From Polytrichum commune (Eukaryota; Streptophyta; Polytrichopsida; Polytrichales; Polytrichaceae): a stretch of DNA of 64,000 bases. Position 1 is the first letter of the stretch, and each line of letters opens with the position of its first letter. The notes under the pieces were generated by a model. The model ran no database searches, was not told where the DNA came from, and worked only from the letters and a program-made list of their open reading frames with translations. Position numbers and translations under genes: made by a program. The DNA is taken from contig OX485803.1 of NCBI GenBank assembly GCA_950295325.1, forward strand, positions 42,859,554-42,923,553. The letters are read 5' to 3'. Shown here in pieces: positions 26,888 through 39,563 of this stretch.

Positions 26888-27650
26888 GAGGAGGTGGGTA
26901 TATAACAAGAGCATGGTGAGTGTAAACTAAGTTAGGGTTGCACACTATGATCATGTGTGACAATGTATACTATGGACCACACTATGGGCCCACTATAATA
27001 GGACTACCCATTAGGGTTGCACAAGGTAAAGTCACACTTTATTTGCATCTGCACACACATTGTTTTATCTTATAATCAATGTTGTCTTGATCATCAATCA
27101 ATGAGTTGGCACAGATGACGTGCTAATTAACTTTGGCGATCGTCAAGATGTCAATAGGCCTTCGACGACTCCTCCGTCTTGCTATGAAGGCAATAACCTA
27201 GGGCAAGGAGGTGGGTATCTCACAGAGGAATGGCAATTGTGATGAGGGTTGCCCACTATTTCCATGCATGATGGTGTATACCGTGGACCACACTTTAGGG
27301 TTGTCCAAGGTAAGTCACAGTATAAATCTGCCCACACTATTTACCACAATGACACTGAAGCCTTCATCACCATTCATTTGAGTTGGCACGCATGATGTGA
27401 TCGACGGAATGTCAAGATTAGGCCTCCGACGACTCCTCCGTCTTGCTATTGAGCCAATACCTTAGGGCAAGGAGATGGGTATATCAGGGGGGATGACATT
27501 TGTAATGAGGGAGTTGCACACTATTTTCATATGTGATGGTGTGTATGTTGGGGGCCACACTATAGGGTTGCCAAGGGCAAAGGCAAGGTACTATCAATAC
27601 GCCCACACTATTTACCGTATGGGGAATTTCATAGAGTAGTGTCGGTGATC
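26888..27650 (-). repeat. tandem copies of the NPH3-gene 3' end plus repeat family C
   Basis: Directly downstream of the NPH3 stop, a unit of about 265-285 bp recurs. It contains the last coding segment, marked by GACTCCTCCGTCTTGCTAT on the + strand near 27168 and 27432 and matching the true exon near 27716, followed by a family C block. The true exon plus two degraded copies give three units, and a further family C block lies at 26888-27060. The degraded copies have indels and cannot encode the same C terminus. Confidence 0.85.
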
Positions 27651-27655
27651 GACAT

Positions 27656-30600
27656 TCAGTGAGTCAGCGCACCTGATGTGCTCACAGTGGCGATCGACGG
27701 GATGTCGGAAGCCTCCGATTCCTCCGTCTCGCTATCTTGAAGGCAAAAATTCTTCTTCCCGGGCTCCGTGGTCTGCTTGCGGAGCAACCTCGAGATTTCG
27801 TCGTTCTCGAGCAACTGCGTCCGGCAGGTGAGGAGCTCCCCGCACTGCTTCTGGAGCTCGAGAATCTCGCGCGAGCGGCGCGAGTTTTCTTCGAGCAGCT
27901 TGAGGCTGGCGTTGATGACCTTGTGCATGATGTGGCGCAGGTGGTGGCCGTCGGTCTCGTCCACCTTCGAGAGCTCCTGGCTGTGGTGTTGCAGCACGCT
28001 CTCCAGAATCTCGGGTTGGCTCAGGAACATGGGGTTGTTGAGCGCCCTCTCATTCATGGACGGGCTCAGCTTGAAGTGGTCGACGAGACCCCACAGCTGC
28101 TGCTGCTCTTCCTCCGAGCACTCCGGCATATGCGACAGCAGCTTCTCGATCGCACCGTAAATCGTGTCGTGGGAGGCTCGGGAGGATGATGGGAACACCT
28201 GCATCAAGTTAGCCCGTCCGTCCACCAAGCTTAATTAATTGATCAAGGTGAGGTCATTCATGTTGTGTACGTATTGTAATTAGGCTATAGACAACTCATT
28301 TGCTTACTTTTCTCAATTGAGCGCCTATATTTGAGTGGTGTGCGGTTTGGCGCGGCTCCAAGAACAGATGCCAAACAGACATGTGCTTTGAAGAGATTAA
28401 ACTACGTGCTCAAATTATAAGACCCATTCTGGACTCCATAATCAACATGGTTGTGGGGACCTATATGACCATTTTGATGAGCATGAGAATCTCTACTTTG
28501 ACAATGAATGAGACATTCATAAGAGCTCCGAAAATTATGAGGAAAGTGGCTACAACCTCCATTTGGATTCGCTAACCAGCTTGTCCTACTCGCAGGTTTC
28601 ACATCCTAGGAGAAGTGGGGTAATCGAAAAAGTAACCATTTAAGACTCATCTACCTTATGCGAAGGCTCCATGTAATAGACGAATGGACGTTCATGCCGT
28701 CGCTGTTCCAGAGTTCCAAACAACATATCCAAGCAGCATCTATAATCTCGGGGCTTCATGCCCCTTAATTCGTAGATTTTAACAAGTATCTTGCCTTGGC
28801 TTTGTGCACATTAAAACATCGGGAGGGACAAATCGTGTCCACAAGTTTATTGACAAACTTCTAACTGCTGGGATTTGTGCGCATTACCTTGAAAGAGGGG
28901 ACTGCAATTACATTAAACTAGGTGATGAGTGCGAAGAACCCTGCCATGGGCTGTAGTAAGCGCCAACCTATAAAGATGTGGTGGTGGCAAGGTACTAGGT
29001 ATTGAGTGCCTACTATAACTGATGGCAGAGTGATACGTGCCTTACCGAACGTAGTATCCCACGTAGTGGTTAGGCCATGGCAAGGTTATCAAATATGGTT
29101 GGTAATGTGCTTCCTCGAATCCAATCAGGATTTGGACATGCCAGCAATTAAATGGCTTGGCCTGACCACAAGGTTCTCAAAATTTCATCACCAAGGTGAG
29201 GCAATTCGCGTCGAGTCTCTTGCTCATGCGTACCTTGACAAGGTTGATGAATGTCTCAATGGAGATGGAGCCTTCGTCTGCATAGAACCAGAGAAAGCCG
29301 TCGACATCCGTGACAATCTCTTGAAGGATCTGCTCATGGCTTGGTTCCCCTACACTCACATAGTACTCCACCAGGGACATCAATGTCTCTGGCCCCACTT
29401 TATAATCATGCAAATACTCATCCAGCTCCTCCAAGCTTTCTCCTATTTTCTCCTCCAGTAGAGCCTTCACACCCACCAACCTCTCCTGCAAGCGCAGGGT
29501 ACAAAATTCCACAAATTATAATTCTTGTTTCATAGTTCAAGGACACTCCACACCCACACTAATCAAGTGAATCACCTCATCTGACCCGAATAAATAACCA
29601 TGCTCATGTACCCAAAATCCAACACCGAAATGACAAGTGAGTAGGCGATTTAGTAAGGGCAGATTATAAATTTAAGCGATGAATCATTCTCTAATTCTCA
29701 CTTGGTAGGAGGATGCAATATTCAATAGGTGGACAATGGGCATTATAACTAGGGTCTCCCTTTTCAGTATAATTAATTACCTTGATATAGAACTGATTGG
29801 CATCCTCCAGATAATTTCGTCCGGGGCAACAGTCAGTCTAGCAACAACACGAATGTTCAAAAAAATTCCATCAAACGTATATCCTCTCATTCTTTATGGA
29901 CAAGCTAAGAGGTAGTCAAAGATGTCACCTTTCCAAGTGGACCACTACAATTGCTCAATCCTGTGAAAGAATTTCAAAAGGTGGCAGACAACATGATGGA
30001 AGAACTGAATCTCTTTCAGCATAGAAAAAGGAGGAAGTTTTGTCACAAGCAGCCTGAGCATTCATGCCAAAAGGTTAGACAGCACACTTTCTTCTGTCTA
30101 CTTAGATGCCTGTTTCCAATGCAGAGATGTCCTACTTCCATAGAGGCCCCAAACTCCTCCCCACGCAGCTTTGCAGCAAGTGATTTCTGGGTGTCCGGTC
30201 GACATGCTTAATTAGTGAAGGCACTGTTGGATAAATTTCCTAAACGGTTGGAATAATTCCGGTTCCCTGATTTTGGCAGTCATAATTCCAGATGTTTCAC
30301 CCGTGGTGGCAAGCCTGGTGTAGCAAGCAACTCGCCCCTTTAAAACAGCTGTTTCTACATAACTTCTAGTACTTGTAATGAACTGAGGGCTTGTTTTTTC
30401 ACTAAAAGTCACAACAGCATGCTAGGAAAGAATGGGCCATTGACAGGAATCCTTTGATTAGAAAAGTATTCTTTCTAGATTAGAGAAGGCTTATACTCTT
30501 GAGTGCCAATGTTTTCAGAACTACTGAATACCATTGCTTCAAAAGCAGAGGCCACCATCCAAACCAATAGGAATTTCTCAGAGTATAGAGTCGTAAAAAT

Positions 30601-31543
30601 GGTTATTTACAAGAACGCAGCTCCGAAATGGTGCTTATCCTTTAAAATGATTGTTGGAAAAGAGGAAACCCTAGTTCTCACCTTCACATCATCTCCATCA
30701 TGAAGGGTGACCAGATGGTCCGCATGCTCCAGCAAGCTACACCAGTACTGCGAAGAGAGCTCCAAGCAAGGCCGATCCGTAGGAGCCCCTTTGAGTAACA
30801 TCCTGCTCAAGCAAAGCAACACCCAACTCCTGGCTCGATCACTCCTGCACTCCTCCTCCATCACATTGTCCAACCAGCTCCTCACACTGCGCCCTTGGCG
30901 GCACTTCAAGTTCAAATTCACGTCAGACTCCACCAAGGTGTTGATCATCTCCGCAGCGTACACATCCGGTAACGAGCACACCTGGACCAGGAGCTCCGTT
31001 AAGGTTTGGCAGGGAGAGGAGGATTGCTTGATGGGGTTGGAAGTCGAAGTAAGGGGCCCTGAGATGTAAGTTGCCGGAGCGGACAAGTGTTTGGTTTCGG
31101 TGAAGGATTTGACACATGCGGCAACTAACACTTTTTGGCATCGAGACTCCACGTATTCGTCGACCGGGCACCCTGTGCGGGTGAATTGTTGGAGGAAGTT
31201 GATGCAGAAGCGCCAGTGGGAGAATATGTTGGTGTGCATGAATTTCTTGGCGCTCTCTTCGACCTCCTCCATGCCAAGAAATTCGGCGGTTGCACAAACT
31301 AGGGGGGCATTTTGCACTGTGTAATTCGGTTTCAAGAGGTAGCACATGTCAGCCGCTACCCGGAACCCTTCTGCTCCACCTGACAACAAAAATGTCAATT
31401 TCCCGCCTTACTTAGTATAAGGGTAACAATGGATTTTGTGTATGATGATTCAGAGGAATTTTCCGTGTGAGAGCTTTAAGGGAAATGGTGAAGAAGATTT
31501 TGGTATCGGAGGATAAGTTTCTTAAATTACAAAGTGTGTAGAA

Positions 31544-31595
<52 letters not shown>

Positions 31596-33045
31596 TGATT
31601 TTTCTTCTCACGGTCTATGCCCTGGCCAGGTTTTCACATCTGACATTGTTAGCTATGGCGAAACTTTAAAACAGGAATGTGAAGTGATCGACAACTAACT
31701 TTAGACAGCATTGTAGAGTCCAAGCATGCTTGCAGACTTCGTTGACAGAAACTGTTGGGCAGAAATTCTGGTCGGAACTTCGGTTGCCGAAGAAGCGGTT
31801 ACTTATTTACAGCTAAATGTGGGTTCAGGGTTTGGTTCACTCCGACAAGCAAAAGCTTTTGGGGAGAAGGGTTCAAGGGATAGGATGGATGAGGAATGGG
31901 GAAGGGGGATGGCGATAGAGAACCAGAGAGGAGAGGGTGGTGAGGAAAATTTGTGAGAGCTTTGAGGAAGATGTTAACATTCTTGACATTGCAAGGTATA
32001 AGTAGAAGATGATGAGGATGTTTTAACTTTTTGTCCCACGTGGCCTCGGCCGGGTGTGAGCCTTCGACATTGTTAACTCAAAACATCGAAACTCAAAACA
32101 CCAGCACTCACTGTAGCCTGACTCCTTGGCACTCTGGCAGTGCTACCCTTAAGTGTTTCAGTAGCTACATACGAAGGCATAATATCAATGGAAGACGTTT
32201 TCTAAGACCAAGAAAGCGTTCGCAAGCAAAATCAAAGGAAGCATTGACATGAGAGCCAAAAGAAAATCTTATCTTGCGGGCTTTCTCGACCAAAATAGGG
32301 AAGAACTACCTATTGAATCAACCTAAGAGCTCGAACTTGGGATTTTTAGGAGTTTCATACTTGAATTGGACAGGTTTTCATCAACTTCTCAATACTTCAA
32401 ACATTGAGCAACTGTAAGCGGCATCTGAGTGTTGTAATGCAATCCGGGTAAAAATATTCGAGCTCTAAAGTTTGAGAAAGAAGTTTAAAAAAACTCAAGT
32501 TTAAAGTGGACTCACGTGAAGTAAGAGGATCCTTTCCGCTCAAATCTTCAAGTGTGTCGTTATGGCAGAGCTCCTCCAGAGAGACTTCTTCTGGAGTGCA
32601 TTACTTAAACCTTCACCGAACTAATTCTACGGTTCCATGAATTATTGACTCTGAAATTCTCGCAGATGGATAATTAAACAACCCTGGTACCTGGTAGCTC
32701 GGGAATGTTGACAACTCGCGGGTACACGGCGGCACCGTGAGCCTCTTGTTGTTGTTGTTGTACATGATGTTTGGGTAGTTCGGAGGAGGAGCTGGAGCTC
32801 GGAAGGTTGCGGAAGTAGGAGCTGGCATTCATCAAGGGAAGCATGTGCAGACGAAATTCCACTCCATTCACTACCACTTGCACGTCGCTGTACTCCCCCG
32901 TCTTCCGCACCCGCTGCAGCCATCCGCTCAGTCCTCCGCCGCCCCCTGATCCTCCGTCCTTATTAATGGCGGCCATCCTGACCCCTGTGATTATAATTTT
33001 TGTGACAGTGGCGACGAAGTTATCGGCGCCACACGGAATCGACAA
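27656..33045 (-). CDS. BTB/POZ-NPH3 family protein, 4 exons
   Basis: Member of the plant NPH3/RPT2 family, adaptors for CUL3 ubiquitin ligases, several of which act in blue-light phototropin signalling at the plasma membrane. Exons on the - strand: 33045 (or 32976)-32691, 31379-30682, 29485-29234, 28198-27656. GT-AG introns and phases agree. The product is 592 residues from the ATG at 32976 (MAAINKDGG), or 615 from 33045. A BTB domain begins near residue 28 (YSDVQVVVNGVEFRLHMLPL) and continues across the first junction as VNIPELPG-GAEGF. The NPH3 region ends in exon 4 with ASHDTIYGAIEKLL and LWGLVDHFKLS. A coiled-coil-like stretch, LKLLEENSRRSREILELQKQ, and an acidic Ser-rich tail follow. The middle of exon 2 is divergent from the canonical NPH3 domain, so the subgroup is uncertain. 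Exons are much richer in G+C than the introns. Confidence 0.9.
28322..28662 (+). repeat. dispersed repeat family A, copy 3, in NPH3 intron 3
   Basis: This diverged copy runs from CGCCTATATTTGAGTGGTGT to AACCATTTAAGACTCATCTA, inside the intron between exons 3 and 4 and opposite to the gene's direction. Family A is thus present within introns of both genes in the window. Confidence 0.8.
31544..31595 (+). repeat. (GAT)17 microsatellite in NPH3 intron 1
   Basis: An uninterrupted GAT run of about 52 bp lies in the first intron. A diverged copy of its flanks, without the long GAT run, lies at about 31950-32070, suggesting an older local duplication. Confidence 0.95.
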
Positions 33046-34620
33046 GTCTGTAACTTTAGTGATCGACTCAATGCCAAAAAACTAATTAATCCTGTGGTTA
33101 CGGAGGGCATCTAAAACTGACTGTTAGTTATCCGGGAGGAGGATTATGCTGCAGGTTACAGTAGTATAATTAATTGTACCCCATGATTGACATATCGACT
33201 TCTTCAAGTTGGGCCTGGCATTTTGCGTGGACTGAATGTTTCCACTTCATCCCCATCCATCGGTGGATATAATCCTCGTTGCGCCTGTCCGCCCCTCGCT
33301 TCATATGTCCATCAAACAATCAATCAATCAACACCCGAGGTCACCATACCCAGTGGATTCTTAGCTATCAATCTTTATTTAGTCTATCCAAGGTGCAGAT
33401 TTCCGGCACAGCTAACACATCAAGTGTGCACTTTGAACCTGCACTCCAAATCCAGCAACAGCTGTAAACTGCATCTGTAATTAGCTCAAGCACAGTTCCA
33501 CTTCCAGCAGAAAATATCTGTAACTCTTGCAAACACTACATCCTCCGTGGTTCAAGCCCTTCACATTAACTGTCGTCGATATGTCGGCCACCTACACTGA
33601 GACTGTGCTGAAATTTGTGCGACAAGGTTGCGGCTTGCGGGCACCTCATCATGATCACGAAATTAACCACTTGACATCCAGCTCCAAGCTACAACAGCAT
33701 GACTCTGTCATGTGAAATTATTGCTTAGCCTTTTCCCTGCAATGCATGGAAGTCCTGGAAAGCTCCGAGCGCGCCTTCAGGAACCATTAATATGCACTAG
33801 TACTGCATGACCTCCGAAGGCAGGCAGGCACGCAGACCCACACAGAGATTAACTTAACCCTGGTGCTGCAGCAGGAAATTACAACAACAAAAACACTTGG
33901 CCCACTAATTTGTGTCCTTTGTGTAGTAACAGCTCCGGCAACAAACAATTTCTCTGAAATGGATTAGCTCCAGAAAATCATAACGCGGTCCGCCTCCGGC
34001 TGGCATGCATGGCAGCATCGACACTGTGATCAGCGTTTGCAACCACGAATAGACTACCACCGAAATGGAAAAGCGAAGCAAACAACCAAGCTCAGACTAC
34101 TACTGCAGTCCTTGATCGATGCGTCACCGAAGAGTTGGTACTAAGTTGAGCCCCATCGAAGTACGAAGTTGGACCCTGAAAACTGGAGCTCCTTAGCTAG
34201 CTGATGAATCTCAAGGCATGAGCTGCGTGCCCTGGCCTGCTGCTGCAATGAATGACACGCCAGGTATTCTAGCTTAGCCCAAGGCAAGGCCAGCGATGGC
34301 GATGGCGATGATCACATGGCAGGCGCTTGACATAGCGTGAGATCTACCTGGCTGCGCACCCACAGCCTTCACACGAGATCGTCTCCTGCCGCCGCGCACT
34401 GCCGCCACCTGACGCCGCATTGCCGCTGCGCCACTTGCTCCCAGGCAGTGAAAAGTGACACACCACCCGCTCCGCTCAGCTCAGCTCAGGACAGGCCAGG
34501 ACAGGGTACATGTTCACAACACCTACTTATTTACCATTTCTATGTGGAGCTCTGGAATTAGACATCATTTTTAGCCAAATTAAACGTTTAAATCATTCAC
34601 GGTGAAAGAAGAAATCTAAT
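33046..34620. other. 5' flank of the NPH3-family gene
   Basis: No coding region is recognised. The gene reads leftward from 33045, so this stretch should include its promoter and 5' untranslated region. G+C rises near 34200-34510, where short CAGCTCAG repeats occur. No specific regulatory site is claimed. Confidence 0.4.
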
Positions 34621-35011
34621 TCGTTAATTGAGATCATTAAGGATCATAAGTAACTTCTAAAAGTTGAAGCAAGATTGTCCTGAAATCGCCTAAAGTAGTT
34701 CAATCGAATTTAGAATCTCACTAAACAAAAATGATCGCCTCATATGGTAGATCTGGCCATAGGGATGAAAGCTTTGTAGACATATGATTGTTCACATGAA
34801 CTTCCAACCATCAACGTGTCCAAAAACAAAAGGCTTAAAACGTAAATGTCTATCCTGGTATTGTCGGGAAGTGTTGACTACCCAGTCAAATACATCCCTC
34901 TTGGTCTTTAGGAATTACATGTATAGGGGCACATTTTTACTACACCCCCCTATGATAGGTGTTGGGAAAAAGATTCCTGATACGGAGCTGCTGTCGGAGA
35001 GGAAATCATCT

Positions 35012-35730
35012 CATACAAATGTACTCCTCTTTCATCCAACATAAAAGTTAAAAGTAATAAATAAAACACTTACACACACAAAAAAACACAAACCTTGAAA
35101 TAGGTTGCCACTTGGAGACCCTTGGATGTTATAATTTTTGGTTGATTTGGCACCGATATTAACCTTAAAGACCCTGCATTAGTCTACACCGTTTATGGTA
35201 TTTAGTGTCACATGCGTAACGGTGTCACCTACCCTATTTTGTGGTGTATGCTAGGTTACACTTATGATCAACAACTTCATCAATAATGTCACCTCACAAC
35301 ACTTGGCATTAATGGTGTGCTTATTGGCGGTCAAGTGTGCTTATTGATAGCTTGGCATGAGTATGTTCAATAGCGTTATGAGGTGCATGCCCGTGTAACA
35401 CAATGGTCTACAAGTTGCACACTAAAACGCCAAACTATCACCTCAAGTATCCCAATTCGCTACGCTACATGTCAATATGTGAACATTTCATCACTTGAAA
35501 ATGTTACTTATGTTGACAAATAATATCATATAAGCAATTAGCAGACGTGACACTTTGAAACCTCTAGCCATCTAGTTTAGACCCTTCGCAAAGACTCTGG
35601 TTACGTGACACTAAATACCACAAACAATGAAGTCTTAATCATTTGAGTTGAACCAACTACAAATTAATAGGGAGTCAAGTTTCCATGTTAAATGAATGAG
35701 AGGTACACTCATATGCGATAATTCCCTCTC
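35012..35730. mobile_element. inverted-repeat element family F, copy 1, split by another element
   Basis: The left end contains GTACTCCTCTTTCATCCAAC and the right end its near complement, TTAAATGAATGAGAGGTAC. A compact copy with the same ends lies at 41177-41391 and a longer one at about 45885-46285. The extra length here is explained by a second inverted-repeat element at 35181-35634. Confidence 0.7.
35181..35634. mobile_element. nested MITE with TTTAGTGTCAC-type ends (family G)
   Basis: The left arm has GGTATTTAGTGTCACATGCG and the right arm ACGTGACACTAAATACC, reverse complementary. AGTCT is found at both edges. It sits within a family F copy. Similar terminal words appear in the elements at 39247-39540 and 41627-41820. 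It is non-coding. Confidence 0.65.
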
Positions 35731-36231
35731 CTAATGTTCACCCTCACGAAGCTGAGTCATAAGTTACCGAAGTTATTCGCACAGGCCCAGATGAAGTCAA
35801 AACTGAGTCAGGCAATTTTACCAGTATTTCTTTAACTGCGGGTACAGTACACCAGTCCACAAGTTTATTACTGCATCTGACTGGGGGTAATTACTATGTA
35901 CCATACTTGACAGGGCTGACCATTTTTACCGCACCAAAGCCCTAGGTACACGAATTTACTGTTTTACCAAACTAATGGATCAAACATTTGAAATATTCGG
36001 AGGAAGCGGCTCCCCAAGTGATTTTACTGCTCTCGTCTCCTCAATTGAGCCAACAGTTTTCACCAGATCTGTAGTGGGTGATTTTCTGTGGTAACTATTA
36101 CGTGAGTTTTTATTGTGATTATTACCACAATCGCAATTGAAAGTGGTAATTGGGAGCTGGGTCTGGTTGTAAGTTGTAACGGTGTTTTTATGAAGCAAAT
36201 GTAGCTTAAATTTGTTCCATTTTTACAAATG

Positions 36232-36475
36232 AGTGACCTTGGGTGAATGTTTACAACACCTACCGAGGGGGAGGGGGGACTGGGAAGGGGAAGGTGAAAA
36301 CGTTGACCATCATCATAGAGTTTGAAGGTTGCTAATTTAAGCTAATGTAATCCCTAAATCATGTCAGAGACAGTGAGCTTATGTTAGGATGAAACAACAA
36401 TTGTTGTACACTATAAGGGGGGAGTTTACTAATCAATATTCTCTCGGTAGGTGTTAGGAAACCACACCAGAGCAA
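36232..36475. mobile_element. MITE with ACAACACCTACC ends (family H), copy 1
   Basis: The left end has TTTACAACACCTACCGAGGG and the right end CGGTAGGTGTTAGGAAACC, which pair imperfectly. A related 225-bp copy lies at 49421-49645. No coding content. Target duplication not resolved. Confidence 0.6.
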
Positions 36476-36589
36476 TCGCTTGATTGATTTTCATCAAATA
36501 TGCATCGGTGACTTTAAACATTACTAAGACAACTGTCAATGTTCTTCTATTAATCTAGAGGAGTTGGTTGGGAGTATCATGTTTGATGG

Positions 36590-38480
36590 TTTGTTTGTTA
36601 CAAGGTAAGGCGTAGTGGTTACCTCTCAGTAGGTAGACTATGGGGGCTAATGGAGAGTTGGCAATCCACCCTTGCAGTTTGATCAAGTCTACGAGGGTGT
36701 TGTGTTTTTCTTGTTTGGTTGTATGGCTCTGTCTATGTATCTATCACGGGAGAAAGTATGTTCAATCTAGTAAATGTTCAAGTATCACATTCAAGAGTCC
36801 ACTCGTCACAAGGTAGGACGTAGTGCCTACCTTTCAATAGGTAGACTATAGGAAGTACCAGAGGGTTGACATTCTAAGCTTGGGAGTCAATCAAGTTCAT
36901 GAGGGTTGTATTATTTTTTTAGTTTGGGTTGTATAGTTGTCCGTATCATGTATTTATAGTAGGAGAAAAGTGAATTCGATCTAGTAAATGTTTTCTAAGT
37001 ATCACATTCAAAGAATCCACTTGTCACAAGGTAAGGCATAGTGCTTACCTTTTAGTAGGTAGGTAGAGTATGGGGAGCAATGGACGGTTGGCATTCTAAA
37101 CTTGGGAGTCAATCAAGTCTATGGGGGTGGTCATATTTTTCTTGTTTAGGTTGTATAGCTCTTCTTATCATGTATCTATCACGGGAGAAAAGTAGATTCG
37201 ATCTAGTAAATGTTATGAAAGTATCACAATCAAAGAATCCGCTTGTCTCAAGGTAAGTGCTTACCTTTCAATAAGTAGGTAGAGAGTATGGAGAGCAATG
37301 GACAGTTGACATTCTAAACTTGGGAGTCAATCGAGTCCACAAAAGTTGCCATATTTTCTTTGTTTGGGTTGTATGGCTCTTCTTATCATGTATCTATGAC
37401 GGGAGAAAAGTGAACTCAATCTAGAAAATGTTTTGAAAGTATCACATTCAAGAATCCGCTTGTCACAAGGTAAGGCGTAGTGCTTGCCTTTGAGCAGGTA
37501 GGTAGAGCATGGGGAGCAATGGACAATTGACATTCTAAACTTGGGAGTCAATCAAGTCTACAAAAGTTGCCGTATTTTTCTTGTTTGGGTTGTATTATGG
37601 TTGTTCGTATCATGTATCCATCACAGGAGGAAAGTGAACTCGATCTAGAAAATGTTCTGAAAGTATCGCATCCAAGAACCCGCTAGTCACAAGCTAAGAC
37701 CTAGTGCTTGCCATTCAATACGTAAGTAGAGAGCACATGAGACAACGAAAGGTTGACATTCTAAACGTGGGAGTCAAACAAGTCTACGAAGGTTGTCGTA
37801 TTGTTCTCATTTGGTATGTATATGTAGTTGTTCATACACATACACATACGTATCTAGAGCGGGAGGAAAGTGAAGTCGATCTAGTAAATGGGAGTGTCAG
37901 CGCATACTCTGGGGTTTCAAAGGAAGGCGCGAGGTGTAAGCAACCTGCTTGTTGGGCCTGGAGCCGTGTCGGTGTGGTGGGTGGTTGGCTGTTAGTAAAT
38001 GGACGGTTGACATTCTAAACTTGGGAGTCAATCAAGTCTACAAACGTTGCCGTATTTTTCTTGTTTGGGTTGTATTATGGTTGTTCGTATCATGTATCCA
38101 TCACAGGAGGAAAGTGAACTCGATCTAGAAAATGTTTTGAAAGTATCACGTCCAAGAACCTGCTTGTCACAAGGTAAGGCATGATAGTGCTTACCAATAG
38201 ATATGTAAAGAATATGGAGAGCAACGAAAGGTTGACATTCTAAACGTGGGAGTCAAACAAGTCTACGAAGGTTGCCGTATCGTTCTCGTTGGGTCTATAT
38301 ATGTAGCTATTCATACACATATAATACATATCTACAACGGGAGGAAAGTGAAGTCGATCTAGTAAATGGGAGTGTCAGCGCATACTCTGGAGTTTCAAAA
38401 GAAGGCGCGAGGTGTAAGCAACCTGCCTGCCTGCCTGCTGGGCCTGAAGCCGTGTCGGTGTGGTGGGTGGTTGGTTGGGA
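36590..38480 (+). repeat. satellite-like array of ~215-bp units with a higher-order duplication
   Basis: The marker GTCACAAGGTAAGG or close variants recurs near 36596, 36807, 37024, 37243, 37460, 37686 and 38166. Each unit carries TTGACATTCTAAACTTGGGAG and a CTAGTAAATG- or CTAGAAAATG-type word. A segment of about 150 bp starting AGTAAATGGGAGTGTCAGCG appears twice (about 37883 and 38361), so the end of the array was itself duplicated as a block of about 480 bp. It is non-coding. Confidence 0.9.
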
Positions 38481-38484
38481 GTGG

Positions 38485-39045
38485 AGAGGAGTGGAGTGTG
38501 GTGGAGTCGAGTGAAGCAAGTGATGTGGATCGAGGTCGCGTGGGAGTAACCTAGCCAAGGCTAGGCAGGCCAGCACAGGATCTGCATCGGCCGGATACAC
38601 TCCGATTTGTGGTCCCTGGGCTCAGGCGAGTGCCCCTTCAATCCCTTCAACTCCCAGCTCCAGGCTTGGGGAGCTAGGGAGTGTGCGGGAGGAGCAAGGA
38701 CGTCCATGTCAAATCCTGTGTAAGTAAGTGCTGTCCCAGCAGTCACTGCTTTCGATGCAGTTATTTCGGCCCAGTTATTTGGGCGCTTAACTTAGGTATA
38801 CGGGCTCTGGGAGTCGCTGCTAAGTTAAGCGAAGCTGTGCTGTGCTGTGCTGTCTGCCTTCGAGATTTCAAGTTCTCATCAGCTGCACTCGGTACTCGCC
38901 TAGCTATGGTCGGGGAGAACCACCGCCAGTTAGTTACACAGGAACCGGTGGGGTTTGAGAAATAACCGGTCGGAGTTCAGGACTGCAGGAGAATTACTGG
39001 TTGTTGTTAGAGGGATTTGTAGAATATACCAGACCTTGGACAACT
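38485..39045. other. intergenic, unique-looking sequence
   Basis: Somewhat GC-rich just after the satellite array. Short open frames on both strands have no recognisable protein features, so no gene is called. Confidence 0.4.
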
Positions 39046-39246
39046 CACCAACTAATTCAACTATTAGTTGTCTAGTTGCCTTTCGTAACTATAGTTGTCT
39101 GCGATTTTGATCCGTCATAAAATGTAGTTTACTGTAGTTGTTTTAAATTTGGTATGCCGGAAAATCTAGTTAATTGTGGTTATATTTAGTTAATTAAAGT
39201 TGAGCACAACCTGTCCACAAAATTATGTTGTAGTGTTGTAGTGGAT

Positions 39247-39540
39247 CACTACACTAAATAGGATATTTAGTGTTTGATACACTAAACACCAATAACCCTA
39301 TGAAAGTAAGTAACATTAAATGTAAACTCAAACACTAAATATCAACTATGGTAATATGTGGAAGTTACATGTTTGAATTTAGTGTCAGTAAGGATATGAA
39401 AAAAAAAACAATGATAAAAGAAGAATTCCAACATATCTTCTAACATTGATTGTCAAAAAATTGAAAATTAGTGTTGAGCAAGGTAGGATGGTAACAACAT
39501 CAAATAGAATCAAACACTAAATATCTTATTAGGTGTAGTG
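39247..39540. mobile_element. 294-bp CACTA-type MITE
   Basis: It begins CACTACACTAAATAGGATAT and ends with the near complement finishing GGTGTAGTG. Terminal arms of about 33 bp match with few differences. The CACTA termini fit the CACTA superfamily, but the 3-bp flanks (GAT and TGT) do not form a clean duplication. It is non-coding. Confidence 0.75.
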
Positions 39541-39563
39541 TGTTATTTGTGTTGGTGGTGTAC

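Noticed and set aside
27737-28189. 150- and 130-codon frames opposite the last NPH3 exon
   Set aside because: They are complementary shadows of a GC-rich real exon; the - strand frame carries the family motifs.
36590-38480. CRISPR-like regular repeats
   Set aside because: The units are about 215 bp of contiguous tandem repeat with no short repeat and unique spacer pattern, in a plant nuclear genome.
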